Assembly: GCA_902623585.1 (NCBI GenBank)
Contig: CACNUO010000007.1
Location: 1-48,327, forward strand
Source of the DNA: an uncultured Alphaproteobacteria bacterium
GTDB taxonomy: Bacteria; Pseudomonadota; Alphaproteobacteria; HIMB59; GCA-002718135
Length of the DNA: 48,327 bases
Reading direction: 5' to 3'
How positions within the stretch are numbered: position 1 is the stretch's first letter; each line of letters begins with the position of its first letter. The notes below the pieces were generated by a model that was not told the DNA's origin, ran no database searches, and saw only the letters and a program-made list of their open reading frames with translations. This document shows positions 41,224 through 48,327 of this stretch, piece by piece. Made by a program: the position numbers and the translations under genes.

Positions 41224-42654
41224 ATGCAATTAAATAAAAACATAAATAGAAATCTTTTAAAAGAACAATCATTTCCAAGTTATAATATTAATAATAATGA
41301 AGATTGCATACTTCATTTCGGTATTGGTAATTTTCATAGAGCTCACCAAGCACTATATATTCATGAAATATTAGAAAATAATAAAAACATTTCCATAATT
41401 GGGGTCAATTTAAGGTCTGAAGAAACAAATAATAAAATGCAGTTACAAGACTACTTGTATTCTTTGGTAAGGATATCAAATAATTACAAAAAAGTTGATA
41501 TTTTAAATCCAATTAAAAAAGTTTTATTTGGTTTAAAACACAAGAATGAAATAAGAAATTTAATTGTATCTGAAAAAATTAAATTAATTACAATTACTGT
41601 TACAGAAAAGGGATATCATTTTGATAAAAATAAAAAATTAAATTTTTCGAATCAAATTATTAATGATCTAGAGGATAAAGAGTTATCAACTTTGATAGGT
41701 CATCTAAGTTTTGGAATAATAGAAAGATATAAGAAAAACAAAAAAAAATTAATCGTTTTAAGTTGCGATAATTTGTCTGAAAATGGAACAATTTTAAAAA
41801 ATTTAGTTAAACAATTTATAGAAAAAAAATATCCAAAGTGTTTAGATTGGTTTGATAATAATATTGAGTTTCCATTATCTATGGTTGATGGAATTGTTCC
41901 AAATAATAATAAACAATCTGAATATTTTAACTTGCCATATAATGATAATACAATTGTGGTTACTGAACCTTATAGAGATTGGTATATTCAATCAAATAAT
42001 GATGAGCTAAAAAATATTTTATCAAATAATAAAATAAAATTTGTTGAAGATGTAAAATTTTATGAAAATAATAAACTTAAAATACTGAATGCTTCCCACT
42101 CAGCTGTAGCATACATTGGTCATTTGTGTGGGTATACATATGTTCATGAAGCAATAGAGGATAAAAATATTTACAATTTTATTTTAAATTTTTTAGACCA
42201 AGAAGTGTTACCCACTTTAGAAACTAAAGATGACTTTAATATTAATGAATACAAAATGAAAATTTTAGAAAGATTTAAAAATACCTACATAGAGGATAAA
42301 TTGTTAAGAATTGCTATGGATGGTTCTTTAAAAATACCTATAAGAATACTTGATACCTACAATAATAATAAAGGAGCAACTAAATATATTCAATTTATCA
42401 TAACCTCTTGGTTATTTTTCTTATTTCAAATTATTGAAGAAGATCAAAACAGATTGGATGATGGAAATAAAGAATACTTTTACAGTGTTTACAAAAATAA
42501 TAAGGATAATTTTTTTGAAGAAATAATTAATAATAAAAATATTTTTAATCTTTCGGAAAGTAAAAAAGAAGAAATGTTAACAGCAGTCAAAAAAAATCTA
42601 AATTTAATGAAAGAAAATCCTTTAAAATTATTATTAAAAGAAATAATTTCATAA
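41224..42654 (+). CDS. Mannitol dehydrogenase-family oxidoreductase, probable fructuronate reductase
   Basis: This 476-residue polyol-specific long-chain dehydrogenase has LHFGIGNFHRAHQALY (about 30-45, NAD-binding), TVTEKGYHF, SCDNLSENGTI, FPLSMVDGIVP and the catalytic Lys-Asn-His set in KLKILNASHSAVAY. UxuB, UxaB and MtlD share this family and length. With a uronate isomerase and UxuA in the same window, D-fructuronate to D-mannonate is the likely reaction; mannitol or another polyol is the alternative. No ribosome binding site is visible. It is followed after one base by the Ldh2-family gene. Confidence 0.87.
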   Translation: MQLNKNINRNLLKEQSFPSYNINNNEDCILHFGIGNFHRAHQALYIHEILENNKNISIIGVNLRSEETNNKMQLQDYLYSLVRISNNYKKVDILNPIKKVLFGLKHKNEIRNLIVSEKIKLITITVTEKGYHFDKNKKLNFSNQIINDLEDKELSTLIGHLSFGIIERYKKNKKKLIVLSCDNLSENGTILKNLVKQFIEKKYPKCLDWFDNNIEFPLSMVDGIVPNNNKQSEYFNLPYNDNTIVVTEPYRDWYIQSNNDELKNILSNNKIKFVEDVKFYENNKLKILNASHSAVAYIGHLCGYTYVHEAIEDKNIYNFILNFLDQEVLPTLETKDDFNINEYKMKILERFKNTYIEDKLLRIAMDGSLKIPIRILDTYNNNKGATKYIQFIITSWLFFLFQIIEEDQNRLDDGNKEYFYSVYKNNKDNFFEEIINNKNIFNLSESKKEEMLTAVKKNLNLMKENPLKLLLKEIIS

Positions 42655-42655
42655 G

Positions 42656-43705
42656 ATGAAAATTTTACCCAACAAAATAAATAAATTTTTTGAAAGCATT
42701 TTATCAAAACTATCTGTTCCAAAAAAAGATAGAAATTTACTTATTAAATCACTTTTAGATTCTTCTCTCAGAGGCGTGGACAGTCATGGTATTAGATTAT
42801 TTTCTCATTATGTAAAATGTATTGAAAACGGAAGAATAAAAGCAAAACCTAAAATGAAGCTTATAAAAAAAAATAGAGGTGTAGCTGTCTATGATGCTGA
42901 TGATGGCTTAGGGCATGTAGCAGCTTTAAAGGCATCAGCAATAGTATCATCTATGGCAAAGAAGAATGGCATTGCTTCAATTGGCATAATAAACTCCTCA
43001 CACTATGGTGCTGCAGGTGTATATTCTATGGATATTGCACAAAACGACTGTGTTGGTTTTTCATTTACACACTCAGATGCTTTTGCAATACCGTATAATG
43101 GTAAGAAACCTTTTCATGGGACTAATCCTTATTCTTTTTCAGCACCAATAGGTAATAAAGACTTTTTACATGCAGATTTTTCTTCAACTTCGATAGCATG
43201 GAATAAAGTTATGAGAGCCAGAGCAAATTCTACTAAATTAAACTCTGAGATTGCACTTGATAAATCCGGAAACTACACGACTAACCCTTATAACGCTGTT
43301 TCTTTGGCTCCACTTGGAGGTAAAGAATATGGGTATAAAGGTTTTGGATTATCTTCTTCTGTAGAAATAATGTGTGGACCTCTTATTGGTATGGCTCATG
43401 GATACCGTTTATTATCAATGATTGGACCAGATTTTAGTACACCAAGAAAGTTAGGACATTTCTTAATCGCCATTTCATTAAATGCTTTCACTACAAAAAA
43501 ACAATATTTTAAAGGTATGAAAAACTATATGAGTGATCTAAAAAAACAAAAATCAAAAAAAAATAATAATCCAATTTTATATCCAGGCGAAAAAGAAAAA
43601 ATTACTTCTAATAAAAGATTAAAAACAGGTATTCCAATTGATAAGGAATTAAAAACTGATTTTTTGTTTTTAGCAAATAAATATAAGGTAAAAATTAATT
43701 TATAG
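42656..43705 (+). CDS. Ldh2-family (malate/lactate/sulfolactate) dehydrogenase
   Basis: This 349-residue protein of the NAD(P)-dependent Ldh2/YlbC/ComC family shows SLRGVDSHGIRLF (Arg and His of the active site), INSSHYGAAGVYS (catalytic His), FHGTNPYSFSAP and YGYKGFGLS. Members act on malate, L-lactate, ureidoglycolate, delta-piperideine-2-carboxylate, aldonates and (R)-sulfolactate (ComC). The operon neighbour is a fructuronate-reductase-like gene, so a sugar-acid role is the simplest guess; the presence of ComDE elsewhere in the window makes (R)-sulfolactate an alternative. Convergent overlap of 11 bases with the mannonate dehydratase gene. Confidence 0.87.
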   Translation: MKILPNKINKFFESILSKLSVPKKDRNLLIKSLLDSSLRGVDSHGIRLFSHYVKCIENGRIKAKPKMKLIKKNRGVAVYDADDGLGHVAALKASAIVSSMAKKNGIASIGIINSSHYGAAGVYSMDIAQNDCVGFSFTHSDAFAIPYNGKKPFHGTNPYSFSAPIGNKDFLHADFSSTSIAWNKVMRARANSTKLNSEIALDKSGNYTTNPYNAVSLAPLGGKEYGYKGFGLSSSVEIMCGPLIGMAHGYRLLSMIGPDFSTPRKLGHFLIAISLNAFTTKKQYFKGMKNYMSDLKKQKSKKNNNPILYPGEKEKITSNKRLKTGIPIDKELKTDFLFLANKYKVKINL

Positions 43706-44882
43706 CTTTTATTACACCTTTAAGCTGATCTAGCCCTTTCATTCTGCCTAATAATGAATATCCAGGTATTACTGAATTAAATTGGTCATGAAGTATTGTA
43801 TGCCCATGATCAGGCCTCATAGGAATTTGTTTAATAGGATGATTATTTTTTTTCCTTTTATTTTCTTCTTTTAATATTGCTCTGACAATCGACACCATGT
43901 CCAGGCTTCCATTAAGGTGGTCATCTTCATAAAAATCGAGAGATTTTGGAATGTGTCTTATATTTCTTAAATGAATAAAATTTATATAAGAACCATATTT
44001 TTTAATTATATTAACTAAGTTATTTTTTTTATTAACACCAAGGGATCCTGTACAAAAAGTTAAACCTACATTTGTATCTTTTTTTATATTCACAATAAAA
44101 TTAATATCTTTCTCATTAGATACAATTCTTGGTAATCCATAAACATTATATGGAGGATCATCTGGATGAATATTGTAATGAATATTATATTTTTTTATGA
44201 TTGGATAAATTTCTTCTATAAAATCTTTTAAATTATTTTGTAAATCACTATGTTTTAATTCTGCAAATTGATCAATCTCATAATTTAAATCTTTAATTGT
44301 ATACTTTCTATCGTTTGCAGCTAATCCTCCAAGTAAAGACATCTTAAGTTTTTTTAAATCACTAGAATTCATTTTTTGTAATATTTTTTTTGAAGTATGG
44401 ATGTCTTTAGATGAATACCTTTTTTTTGCTGTTTTTGATTTCAAAATAAAATTTTCAAATGCACAGACATGAAGATGATTATATTTTAGAGCAAATGCTC
44501 CATTTGGTAGTTGATGATTTAAATCTGTTCTCACCCAATCAATCAATGGCATAAAATTGTAACAAATATTTTTAATCTTATTCTTTCCTAAATTTATCAA
44601 TGACTCTTTGTATTGATCTATGTAATATTTATATCTCCCTGACCTCTTTTTTATATCATTATGGACAGGAAGACTTTCAACAACACTCCAAGTTAAATTT
44701 TTATTGTTATTAATTTTGAAACTTTCAATAAATTTCTTTCTTTTCTTAATTTCAAATGCAGACCATTTTTCACCATATTTTACTTGTGCTAGTGATGATA
44801 CGATTCCTTCAACGCCTATCTGTCGAATTTGATCTAATTTTGAAGGATCATTGTGACCAAACCATCTAAATGAGTACAGCAT
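43695..44882 (-). CDS. uxuA: Mannonate dehydratase
   Basis: This 395-residue protein is the same length as E. coli UxuA. SFRWFGHNDPSKLDQIRQ at the start, TWSVVESLPVH, NICYNFMPLIDWVRTDL, YNIHPDDPP, SLGVNKKNN and MRPDHGHTILHD are family hallmarks including metal-ligand His, Cys and Asp residues. The reaction is D-mannonate to 2-keto-3-deoxy-D-gluconate. It stands alone on the minus strand, divergent from the CUT2 importer, and converges on the UxuB-like/Ldh2 pair. No Shine-Dalgarno sequence; a TATACT hexamer ends eight bases before the ATG, consistent with a leaderless message. Confidence 0.94.
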   Translation of the reverse strand: MLYSFRWFGHNDPSKLDQIRQIGVEGIVSSLAQVKYGEKWSAFEIKKRKKFIESFKINNNKNLTWSVVESLPVHNDIKKRSGRYKYYIDQYKESLINLGKNKIKNICYNFMPLIDWVRTDLNHQLPNGAFALKYNHLHVCAFENFILKSKTAKKRYSSKDIHTSKKILQKMNSSDLKKLKMSLLGGLAANDRKYTIKDLNYEIDQFAELKHSDLQNNLKDFIEEIYPIIKKYNIHYNIHPDDPPYNVYGLPRIVSNEKDINFIVNIKKDTNVGLTFCTGSLGVNKKNNLVNIIKKYGSYINFIHLRNIRHIPKSLDFYEDDHLNGSLDMVSIVRAILKEENKRKKNNHPIKQIPMRPDHGHTILHDQFNSVIPGYSLLGRMKGLDQLKGVIKAIN

Positions 44883-44986
44883 GTGACAATAGTATAATCA
44901 ATATAATTATAAATAAATACTTTATTTTATTTTTGTTGATTTAAGTTCTAAATCTGAATACATTAAAAAAAATTTAAGGAGGAATA
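44883..44986. promoter_or_regulatory. Divergent promoter region uxuA / CUT2 importer
   Basis: These 104 AT-rich bases contain, on the plus strand, TTGATT (44936-44941) and TACATT (44959-44964) with a 17-base spacer, giving a predicted leader of about 16 bases that carries AAGGAGGA before the binding-protein ATG. On the minus strand TATACT (44891-44896) would serve uxuA. I see no strong palindrome. Confidence 0.4.
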
Positions 44987-46015
44987 ATGAAAAAATTTAT
45001 AATATTTTTAACTTCTTTTTTTGCTTTACTAGTATCACCTGTTTTTGCCGGTGGTCATGGTGTTACTAAAGTAGCTCTAGTCCCTGGTGGCCCGCACCCT
45101 TATTTTGCTGCGTGGGAACAAGCAGGTTTAGATGCTGTAGAAGACTTTGGTTTAGGAAAAGCAGATTATAGAGTCCCTGCAGAGTGGGATCTAAGTCAAC
45201 AAAACGAGTTAATTGAAAGTTTAGTTGGTCAAGGTTACAATGCAGTACTTGTATTTCCTGGTGATGCAGTTGGTACAAATAAAATTTTAGGTGAACTAGA
45301 TGATGCTGGTATACCAACAGCTGCTTTAGCAGGATGTGTTGAACAACCAACTCAAGCAAAATTTTGTTTTGGAACTGACACTGGTCACTCAGCTTATCTT
45401 GGTACAAAAGAATTAATCAAAGCTTTAGGTGGCAAAGGAAAAATTGCTCACTTTACTGGGTTCTTAGTTGATCCAAATACAACTTTAAGAATCAATGCTG
45501 TTGAACAAGCTGTTTCAGAAGCAGGTGGTGGAGTAGAAATTATTCAAGTTATTGCTGATATTGATGCTTATGAACCAGCTGATGAAAAAATTAATGCTTT
45601 CATGGCGGCTCAAGGAAGTGAAGTAGATGGTATTGTTACTACTGCTTGGGTTCCTGCTGTTGTAGCAGCACAAGCTTTAACTAATATGGGCGATAAAAGA
45701 ATTAAAATGGTTGGTATTGATCATGACGAAGTAGTTTTAAAAGCTATTAAAGATGGTTATGTTCATGGAACTATGCTTCAAAACCCATATGGACAAGGTT
45801 ACATTGGTTCATATGTAATGGACAAAGTTAGACAAGGTTGTGAGTTCAAAGCTGATGCACCTTGGAAATCAACTGCACAAACTGATCAATTTATTGATTC
45901 AGGTACTGTATTTGTTGATATTAGCGATGTTGATACATACGTTATGGCTATGAGAGGAATTTCTCTAGAAATTTTAGAAACTTTTGATAGCACATATCTA
46001 AACTGTCCAAGTTAA
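44987..46015 (+). CDS. CUT2 sugar ABC transporter, periplasmic binding protein (RbsB-like)
   Basis: This 342-residue type I periplasmic binding protein has a Sec signal peptide ending VFA at residue 21, so the mature protein would begin Gly-Gly-His. KVALVPGGPHPYFAAWEQAG, QNELIESLVGQGYNAVLVFPGD, GTDTGHSAYLGTKELI and KMVGIDHDEVVLKAIKDG are typical of the ribose/galactose/xylose-binding group. AAGGAGGA before the ATG is the strongest ribosome binding site in the window. A terminator follows the stop, then two permeases and an ATPase. Divergence from uxuA suggests an aldose or sugar acid feeding the uronate route; ligand unproven. Confidence 0.93.
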   Translation: MKKFIIFLTSFFALLVSPVFAGGHGVTKVALVPGGPHPYFAAWEQAGLDAVEDFGLGKADYRVPAEWDLSQQNELIESLVGQGYNAVLVFPGDAVGTNKILGELDDAGIPTAALAGCVEQPTQAKFCFGTDTGHSAYLGTKELIKALGGKGKIAHFTGFLVDPNTTLRINAVEQAVSEAGGGVEIIQVIADIDAYEPADEKINAFMAAQGSEVDGIVTTAWVPAVVAAQALTNMGDKRIKMVGIDHDEVVLKAIKDGYVHGTMLQNPYGQGYIGSYVMDKVRQGCEFKADAPWKSTAQTDQFIDSGTVFVDISDVDTYVMAMRGISLEILETFDSTYLNCPS

Positions 46016-46023
46016 AATAATAT

Positions 46024-46047
46024 GGGGGCATTAAGCCCCCTTTTTTT
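46024..46047 (+). terminator. Intrinsic terminator abutting the permease start codon
   Basis: A GGGGGC/GCCCCC stem (46024-46029 with 46035-46040) with an ATTAA loop is followed by seven T (46041-46047). The next base is the A of the permease ATG, leaving no room for a Shine-Dalgarno sequence. Confidence 0.93.
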
Positions 46048-47034
46048 ATGAATAATAAAATTCCTAATTTTGTAAAAACTAATCAGTTTGGTTTACTTAT
46101 TTTGGTAATTGTATTTATTTGTATTTTTTCCTTTTCAACTGATGGATTTACTTCAAGATTCAATATTTATGCTCTCTCAAGAGTAGTTGCTCTAGATATA
46201 ATGATTGGTTTAGCAATGATGGTAGTTATACTTACTGGAGGTTTGAATCTATCTCTAGGTGCTTTAGGTGTTTCTGCAGCAATGTTTGGTGGTTGGTGTA
46301 TGGAAAGTATGGGAATTCCTATTTCTATTACAATCATTTTAGTTTTAGCTTTTGGTTCATTTCTAGGGTGGATTAATGGATTTGTAACTGTTAGAACAGG
46401 TGTTCATAGTTTCATTGTTACACTGGCAACGATGAGTATTTATTTTGGCTTCATGACCTTGCTTACTGAAGCAGAAGCTTTCAGAAAACTACCAGAGGCT
46501 TTTACTGATTTTGGAAGTTTAAAACTTTTCAATAAATATATTTCACCATTACTAATTATCAGTGTGCTGACTTGTTTTGTACTTTATTACATTTTTAAAT
46601 ACACTGATATTGGCCGAAAGCTTATCGCAGCTGGAGCTAATCCTGATGCTGCTGAATTATCAGGTATTTCTGTAGATAGAATGTTTATTTATTGTCATAT
46701 GCTGTCAGGCTTCTTAGCAGCACTAGCTGGCATAATGTTAACAGCAAGAATTGGTGCTGCAATTCCTTCTATGGCTGGTCATCTTGGATTTGATTGGTTA
46801 TTACCTGCTTTTTTAGCTCCAGTATTAGGTGGAACACTTCTTTCAGGAGGTAAGGTTACAGTTTTTGGAACAATGCTAGGAGCAATTCTTGTTACATTAA
46901 TTAATAATGGATTATACTTAATCGATGTAGGTGAATTCTGGGTAAGATTTTTTCTTGGTATCATATTATTAGGAGCTGTTCTTCTTGATAGAGCCAGGGA
47001 ATATTTTACTGTTAAAAATTCAATTGTTTCATGA
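46048..47034 (+). CDS. CUT2 sugar ABC transporter permease (RbsC-like)
   Basis: This 328-residue protein of the BPD_transp_2 family has about eight to ten membrane spans. Characteristic segments are MVVILTGGLNLSLGALG (about 56-72), GWINGFVTVRTGVHSFIVTLATM, and the coupling helix GANPDAAELSGISVDR near 195-210, then APVLGGTLLSGGKVTVFG. The ATG directly follows a terminator T-tract and the next in-frame Met is 50 residues later inside a TM, so 46048 is the best start despite lacking a ribosome binding site. ATGA overlap with the second permease gene. Confidence 0.9.
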   Translation: MNNKIPNFVKTNQFGLLILVIVFICIFSFSTDGFTSRFNIYALSRVVALDIMIGLAMMVVILTGGLNLSLGALGVSAAMFGGWCMESMGIPISITIILVLAFGSFLGWINGFVTVRTGVHSFIVTLATMSIYFGFMTLLTEAEAFRKLPEAFTDFGSLKLFNKYISPLLIISVLTCFVLYYIFKYTDIGRKLIAAGANPDAAELSGISVDRMFIYCHMLSGFLAALAGIMLTARIGAAIPSMAGHLGFDWLLPAFLAPVLGGTLLSGGKVTVFGTMLGAILVTLINNGLYLIDVGEFWVRFFLGIILLGAVLLDRAREYFTVKNSIVS

Positions 47035-47999
47035 GCGCGCTTTTAAAAAAAGATTGGTTTGGACTTGGGTTAGTTTTAATTTTTGGTTCAATCTTAATTT
47101 CATTGTTTAAGCCTGCATTTATTTCTCCATTTAATTTATATGTTTTAATGCTGAGTGTTAGTTTGATGCTTGTTGTGGCAATGTCACAAATGATTATCAT
47201 TGCAATTGGTCAAATGAACTTATCTGTCGGGGCAATTGGTGGCTTAGTTGCGATTTCATTTACAGGCTTGATGGAAGTTTATAGCATGTCTATTTTACCT
47301 GCTGTTCTCATTGGATTATTAATTGGTCTTGCTTGTGGTTTTATAAATGGATACATCACTGTTAAAACTGGCATATCAGCTTTTATTATTACCCTTGCTA
47401 CACTTTACATTTTTAAAGGAATGAATTTAGGAATAACAGAGGCTCAACCTTTTTATGAAATTCCTGAGGCTGTTAAATTTTTTGGAAATGCAAAAATCTT
47501 TGGCCCTATACCTTACTTAGTTGTTATACCAATTATTATAACTGTGCTGATGTGGATTTTAATGAATAGAACATCACTTGGAAGGTATATGCTAGCATAC
47601 GGCAATAATGTACAATCATCAGAACTAATAGGAATATCTTCAACAAAAATAGTTATTTATGCTCATGTTATATCAGGCCTTTTAGCTGCTATCGGTGGAA
47701 TGTTAGTGGTTTGTAGATTGCAACTTGGGACACCCAATATAGGTGATTCTTGGCTATTACCTTCATTTGCTGCTCCGGTAATTGGAGGCGCTATACTTGC
47801 TGGTGGAAAAGTAGATGTTATTGCTACTGCCTTTGGTGTGATATTAGTTTCTATAATTTCTCAAGCTTTAGTAATTTTTAAAATTGATCCTTTTTTTGTC
47901 CAAATATTTTTAGGATTTATGATTTTATTAGCAGTATTTATAAATAGATACAGAGAATTTAGAGAAGAGAGAAGAACAAAGGTTTTTTCAGATGAGTGA
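47031..47999 (+). CDS. CUT2 sugar ABC transporter permease (RbsC-like)
   Basis: This is the second, non-identical permease, 322 residues, same family: IIIAIGQMNLSVGAIGG (about 55-70), GFINGYITVKTGISAFIITLATL, coupling helix YGNNVQSSELIGISSTK, and APVIGGAILAGGKVDV. Two distinct permeases imply a heterodimeric channel, unlike RbsC, which is a homodimer. It overlaps the upstream permease by four bases and the ATPase by eight. Confidence 0.93.
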   Translation: MSALLKKDWFGLGLVLIFGSILISLFKPAFISPFNLYVLMLSVSLMLVVAMSQMIIIAIGQMNLSVGAIGGLVAISFTGLMEVYSMSILPAVLIGLLIGLACGFINGYITVKTGISAFIITLATLYIFKGMNLGITEAQPFYEIPEAVKFFGNAKIFGPIPYLVVIPIIITVLMWILMNRTSLGRYMLAYGNNVQSSELIGISSTKIVIYAHVISGLLAAIGGMLVVCRLQLGTPNIGDSWLLPSFAAPVIGGAILAGGKVDVIATAFGVILVSIISQALVIFKIDPFFVQIFLGFMILLAVFINRYREFREERRTKVFSDE

Positions 48000-48327
48000 T
48001 TATATTTTAGAACTCAATAACATTACAAAAAATTTTCCTGGTGTTAAAGCTCTTGATAATGCAAACTTTAGACTCAAAAAAAAATCAATCCATGCACTTC
48101 TTGGTGAAAATGGAGCAGGAAAATCTACATTAATTAAAATTATTACAGGAGTATATAATCAAAATGAAGGAAAGCTATTTTTAAATAATCAAGAGAAGTC
48201 TTTTTCTTCGCCTAATGAAGCAATGAATGCTGGAATTTCAGTTGTGCACCAAGAGAGAAATTTAATAAGGAGATTTTCAGTTGGTGAAAATTTAATGTTA
48301 ACCAACCTTCCTAAAAATAATTTAGGA
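47992..48327 (+). CDS. CUT2 sugar ABC transporter ATP-binding protein (RbsA-like), cut by right edge
   Basis: Some 112 residues are visible of a protein normally about 500 long with two fused ATPase domains. From MSDYILELNNITKNFPGVKAL it shows Walker A GENGAGKST, then GISVVHQERNLIRRFSVGENL, the Q-loop region typical of RbsA/XylG/MglA. The start overlaps the permease stop by eight bases. The rest lies outside the window. Confidence 0.93.
   Translation, partial: MSDYILELNNITKNFPGVKALDNANFRLKKKSIHALLGENGAGKSTLIKIITGVYNQNEGKLFLNNQEKSFSSPNEAMNAGISVVHQERNLIRRFSVGENLMLTNLPKNNLG

Noticed and set aside
45066-45407. 113-codon minus-strand frame opposite the CUT2 binding protein
   Set aside because: Very Gln/Leu/His rich translation of reversed codons; no family likeness and the plus-strand gene is certain.
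1-48327. tRNA, rRNA, CRISPR, IS or prophage elements
   Set aside because: Gaps between genes are too short for rRNA or arrays, I found no cloverleaf-like T-loop sequence, no repeated spacer pattern and no transposase or integrase frame.

Overview
The window is strongly AT-rich and almost fully coding. No gap between genes exceeds about 150 bases, many junctions are TAATG or ATGA overlaps, and convergent neighbours run into each other's stop codons. The gene families (Gfo/Idh/MocA dehydrogenases, Agp/Dpp-type and CUT1/CUT2 ABC importers, a CbbY-like HAD protein, a phosphonate-monoester-hydrolase-like enzyme, taurine-type aminotransferase plus alanine dehydrogenase) suggest a streamlined, heterotrophic, probably marine alphaproteobacterium (SAR11-like, HIMB59/AEGEAN-169-like or similar). 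The clade is a guess from composition and gene content. I see no rRNA, tRNA, IS element, phage or CRISPR.

Region 1 (1-6766): a LacI-type regulator (left end cut off) stands divergent to a CUT1 sugar importer without its own ATPase gene, followed by a HAD protein that has lost its catalytic aspartates, an SDR dehydrogenase and a double NTF2/SnoaL-fold protein. Region 2 (6767-13710): an EamA permease and a phosphate acyltransferase face an omega-amino-acid:pyruvate aminotransferase and alanine dehydrogenase, as in taurine catabolism but without xsc. A MetE-core protein and a sulfatase-superfamily phosphonate monoester hydrolase-like enzyme follow on the minus strand.

Region 3 (13862-29595): a complete peptide-type ABC importer leads a co-directional block of about 13 kb with two Gfo/Idh proteins, an EamA permease, an aldose 1-epimerase, both subunits of sulfopyruvate decarboxylase (ComDE), a PfkB kinase resembling sulfofructose kinase YihV, and a D-2-hydroxyacid dehydrogenase that could be sulfolactate dehydrogenase SlcC. 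A facing minus-strand pair encodes a fucose-isomerase-like protein and another Gfo/Idh. My main hypothesis is that this block takes up and degrades a sulfonated sugar such as sulfoquinovose or a relative. The aldolase, sulfolactaldehyde dehydrogenase and Xsc steps are not in the window.

Region 4 (29734-48327): a CUT1 importer with ATPase, a D-2-hydroxyacid dehydrogenase, two Gfo/Idh proteins and a Bh0493-type uronate isomerase; then a minus-strand SDR, Gfo/Idh and TIM-barrel isomerase group; then a fructuronate-reductase-like enzyme, an Ldh2-family dehydrogenase and mannonate dehydratase; and finally a CUT2 importer whose ATPase is cut by the right edge. Uronate isomerase, UxuB-like and UxuA together form the classical route from hexuronate to 2-keto-3-deoxygluconate. 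In all four importers a hairpin (three of them intrinsic terminators) lies between the binding-protein gene, which has a strong ribosome binding site, and the first permease gene, which has a poor one. This fits overproduction of the periplasmic binding protein.
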